From NCBI RefSeq assembly GCF_000219875.1, contig NC_017167.1:124001-188000 (forward strand): a DNA stretch of 64,000 nucleotides, written 5' to 3'. Below the pieces are notes generated by a model, which saw only the letters and a list, made by a program, of their open reading frames with translations, had not been told where the DNA came from and searched no databases. Every line of letters starts with the position of its first letter. The stretch's first letter is position 1. This DNA is from Alicyclobacillus acidocaldarius subsp. acidocaldarius Tc-4-1. Lineage in GTDB: Bacteria > Bacillota > Bacilli > Alicyclobacillales > Alicyclobacillaceae. The position numbers were made by a program, and so were the translations under genes. Of the stretch, positions 63,688 through 64,000 are shown piece by piece.

Positions 63688-64000
63688 ATGAAGGCGAAGC
63701 AGATGCGGCGGCTCGCGCTCGGCGCGCGGGCCGTTCCGCTTCTTCTGGCGCTCATCGGGGCCGTGATGGCGGGTGACGCAGGATGGGCCTATTTGTGGGA
63801 GACCGCCTGGGTGAACCACCGCCCCCTCCCCGCCTATCAGCCCGGGCCACGCGCTATCGGCCAAGGTGCTAACGATGTCCCGCTTTGGATGCCTCCGCCG
63901 CAGCCGGGACGAAAGATTGGTGAACTCGTCTTTCCAGCCGAAGGCGTGCGCGTGCCTGTCGTCCAAGGGGATTCGTGGGCAGATCTGGCGCTTGGCGCTG
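63688..64000 (+). CDS. Sortase, N-terminal part (probably class D)
   Basis: The gene runs off the window end. About 104 residues are seen: a membrane helix (AVPLLLALIGAVMAGDAGWAYL), a Pro-rich linker and the start of the sortase beta-barrel (GELVFPAEGVRVPVVQGDSW). The catalytic His, Cys and Arg lie beyond the edge. It begins just after the anchor frame of the collagen-like gene, so that protein is the likely substrate. Confidence 0.78.
   Translation, partial: MKAKQMRRLALGARAVPLLLALIGAVMAGDAGWAYLWETAWVNHRPLPAYQPGPRAIGQGANDVPLWMPPPQPGRKIGELVFPAEGVRVPVVQGDSWADLALGA

Overview
The window is from a spore-forming, GC-rich Firmicute, most likely an Alicyclobacillus or close relative. This is inferred from Bacillus-type gene order near the replication origin (tadA, SRP RNA, dnaX, ebfC, recR, then yaaL, bofA, gin, yaaO, tmk, darA, holB, ricT, yabA, rsmI, abrB, metS, tatD, rnmV, rsmA), sporulation genes (bofA, gin, an SpoVB/MurJ-like flippase) and strong AGGAGG ribosome sites.

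Layout. 0-2.5 kb: end of a methionine-salvage operon (mtnW-mtnX-mtnB) and small membrane proteins. 2.5-10.6 kb: asnB, a ComFB-like gene, tadA, tRNA-Ser, SRP RNA, a sensor kinase, a CPBP-like membrane protein, dnaX-ebfC-recR. 10.6-32.1 kb: about 21.5 kb lying between recR and yaaL, which are neighbours in Bacillus. It holds mscL cut by an IS1634-like element, an operon of aldolase, PadR regulator and MFS pump with a palindromic operator, a rhodanese-persulfide dioxygenase behind two CstR-like operators, a c-di-GMP riboswitch, an EAL phosphodiesterase whose frame is broken by a run of 20 G, a chemotaxis cluster (two membrane receptors, CheY, CheX, a globin-CZB receptor, CheA, CheW), a YvyF-like gene, and nested IS66 and IS21-like remnants. 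Much of it looks more AT-rich than its flanks, so it is probably an acquired island.

32.1-45.6 kb: the conserved origin-proximal block, with a T-box ahead of metS. 45.6-52.7 kb: an R2lox oxidase and a lipase on the minus strand, then a DUF6114 membrane protein, a DUF6230 protein and two shorter relatives, then a GAF-LuxR regulator. 52.9-61.8 kb: malic enzyme and a complete fatty-acid beta-oxidation operon (SCP2, acyl-CoA ligase, two complementary acyl-CoA dehydrogenases, enoyl-CoA hydratase, SDR dehydrogenase, thiolase). 61.9-64 kb: a secreted collagen-like Gly-X-Thr repeat protein with a sortase-type tail, followed by the start of a sortase gene cut by the window edge.

The most interesting points are the poly-G-controlled EAL gene under a c-di-GMP riboswitch beside a chemotaxis cluster; the DUF6114/DUF6230 envelope cassette; the acyl-CoA dehydrogenase pair whose active-site motifs are split between two proteins; and the collagen-like gene whose 3' end carries a diverged, frame-breaking 109-bp duplication. 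No CRISPR array, rRNA operon, prophage or replication origin was seen.
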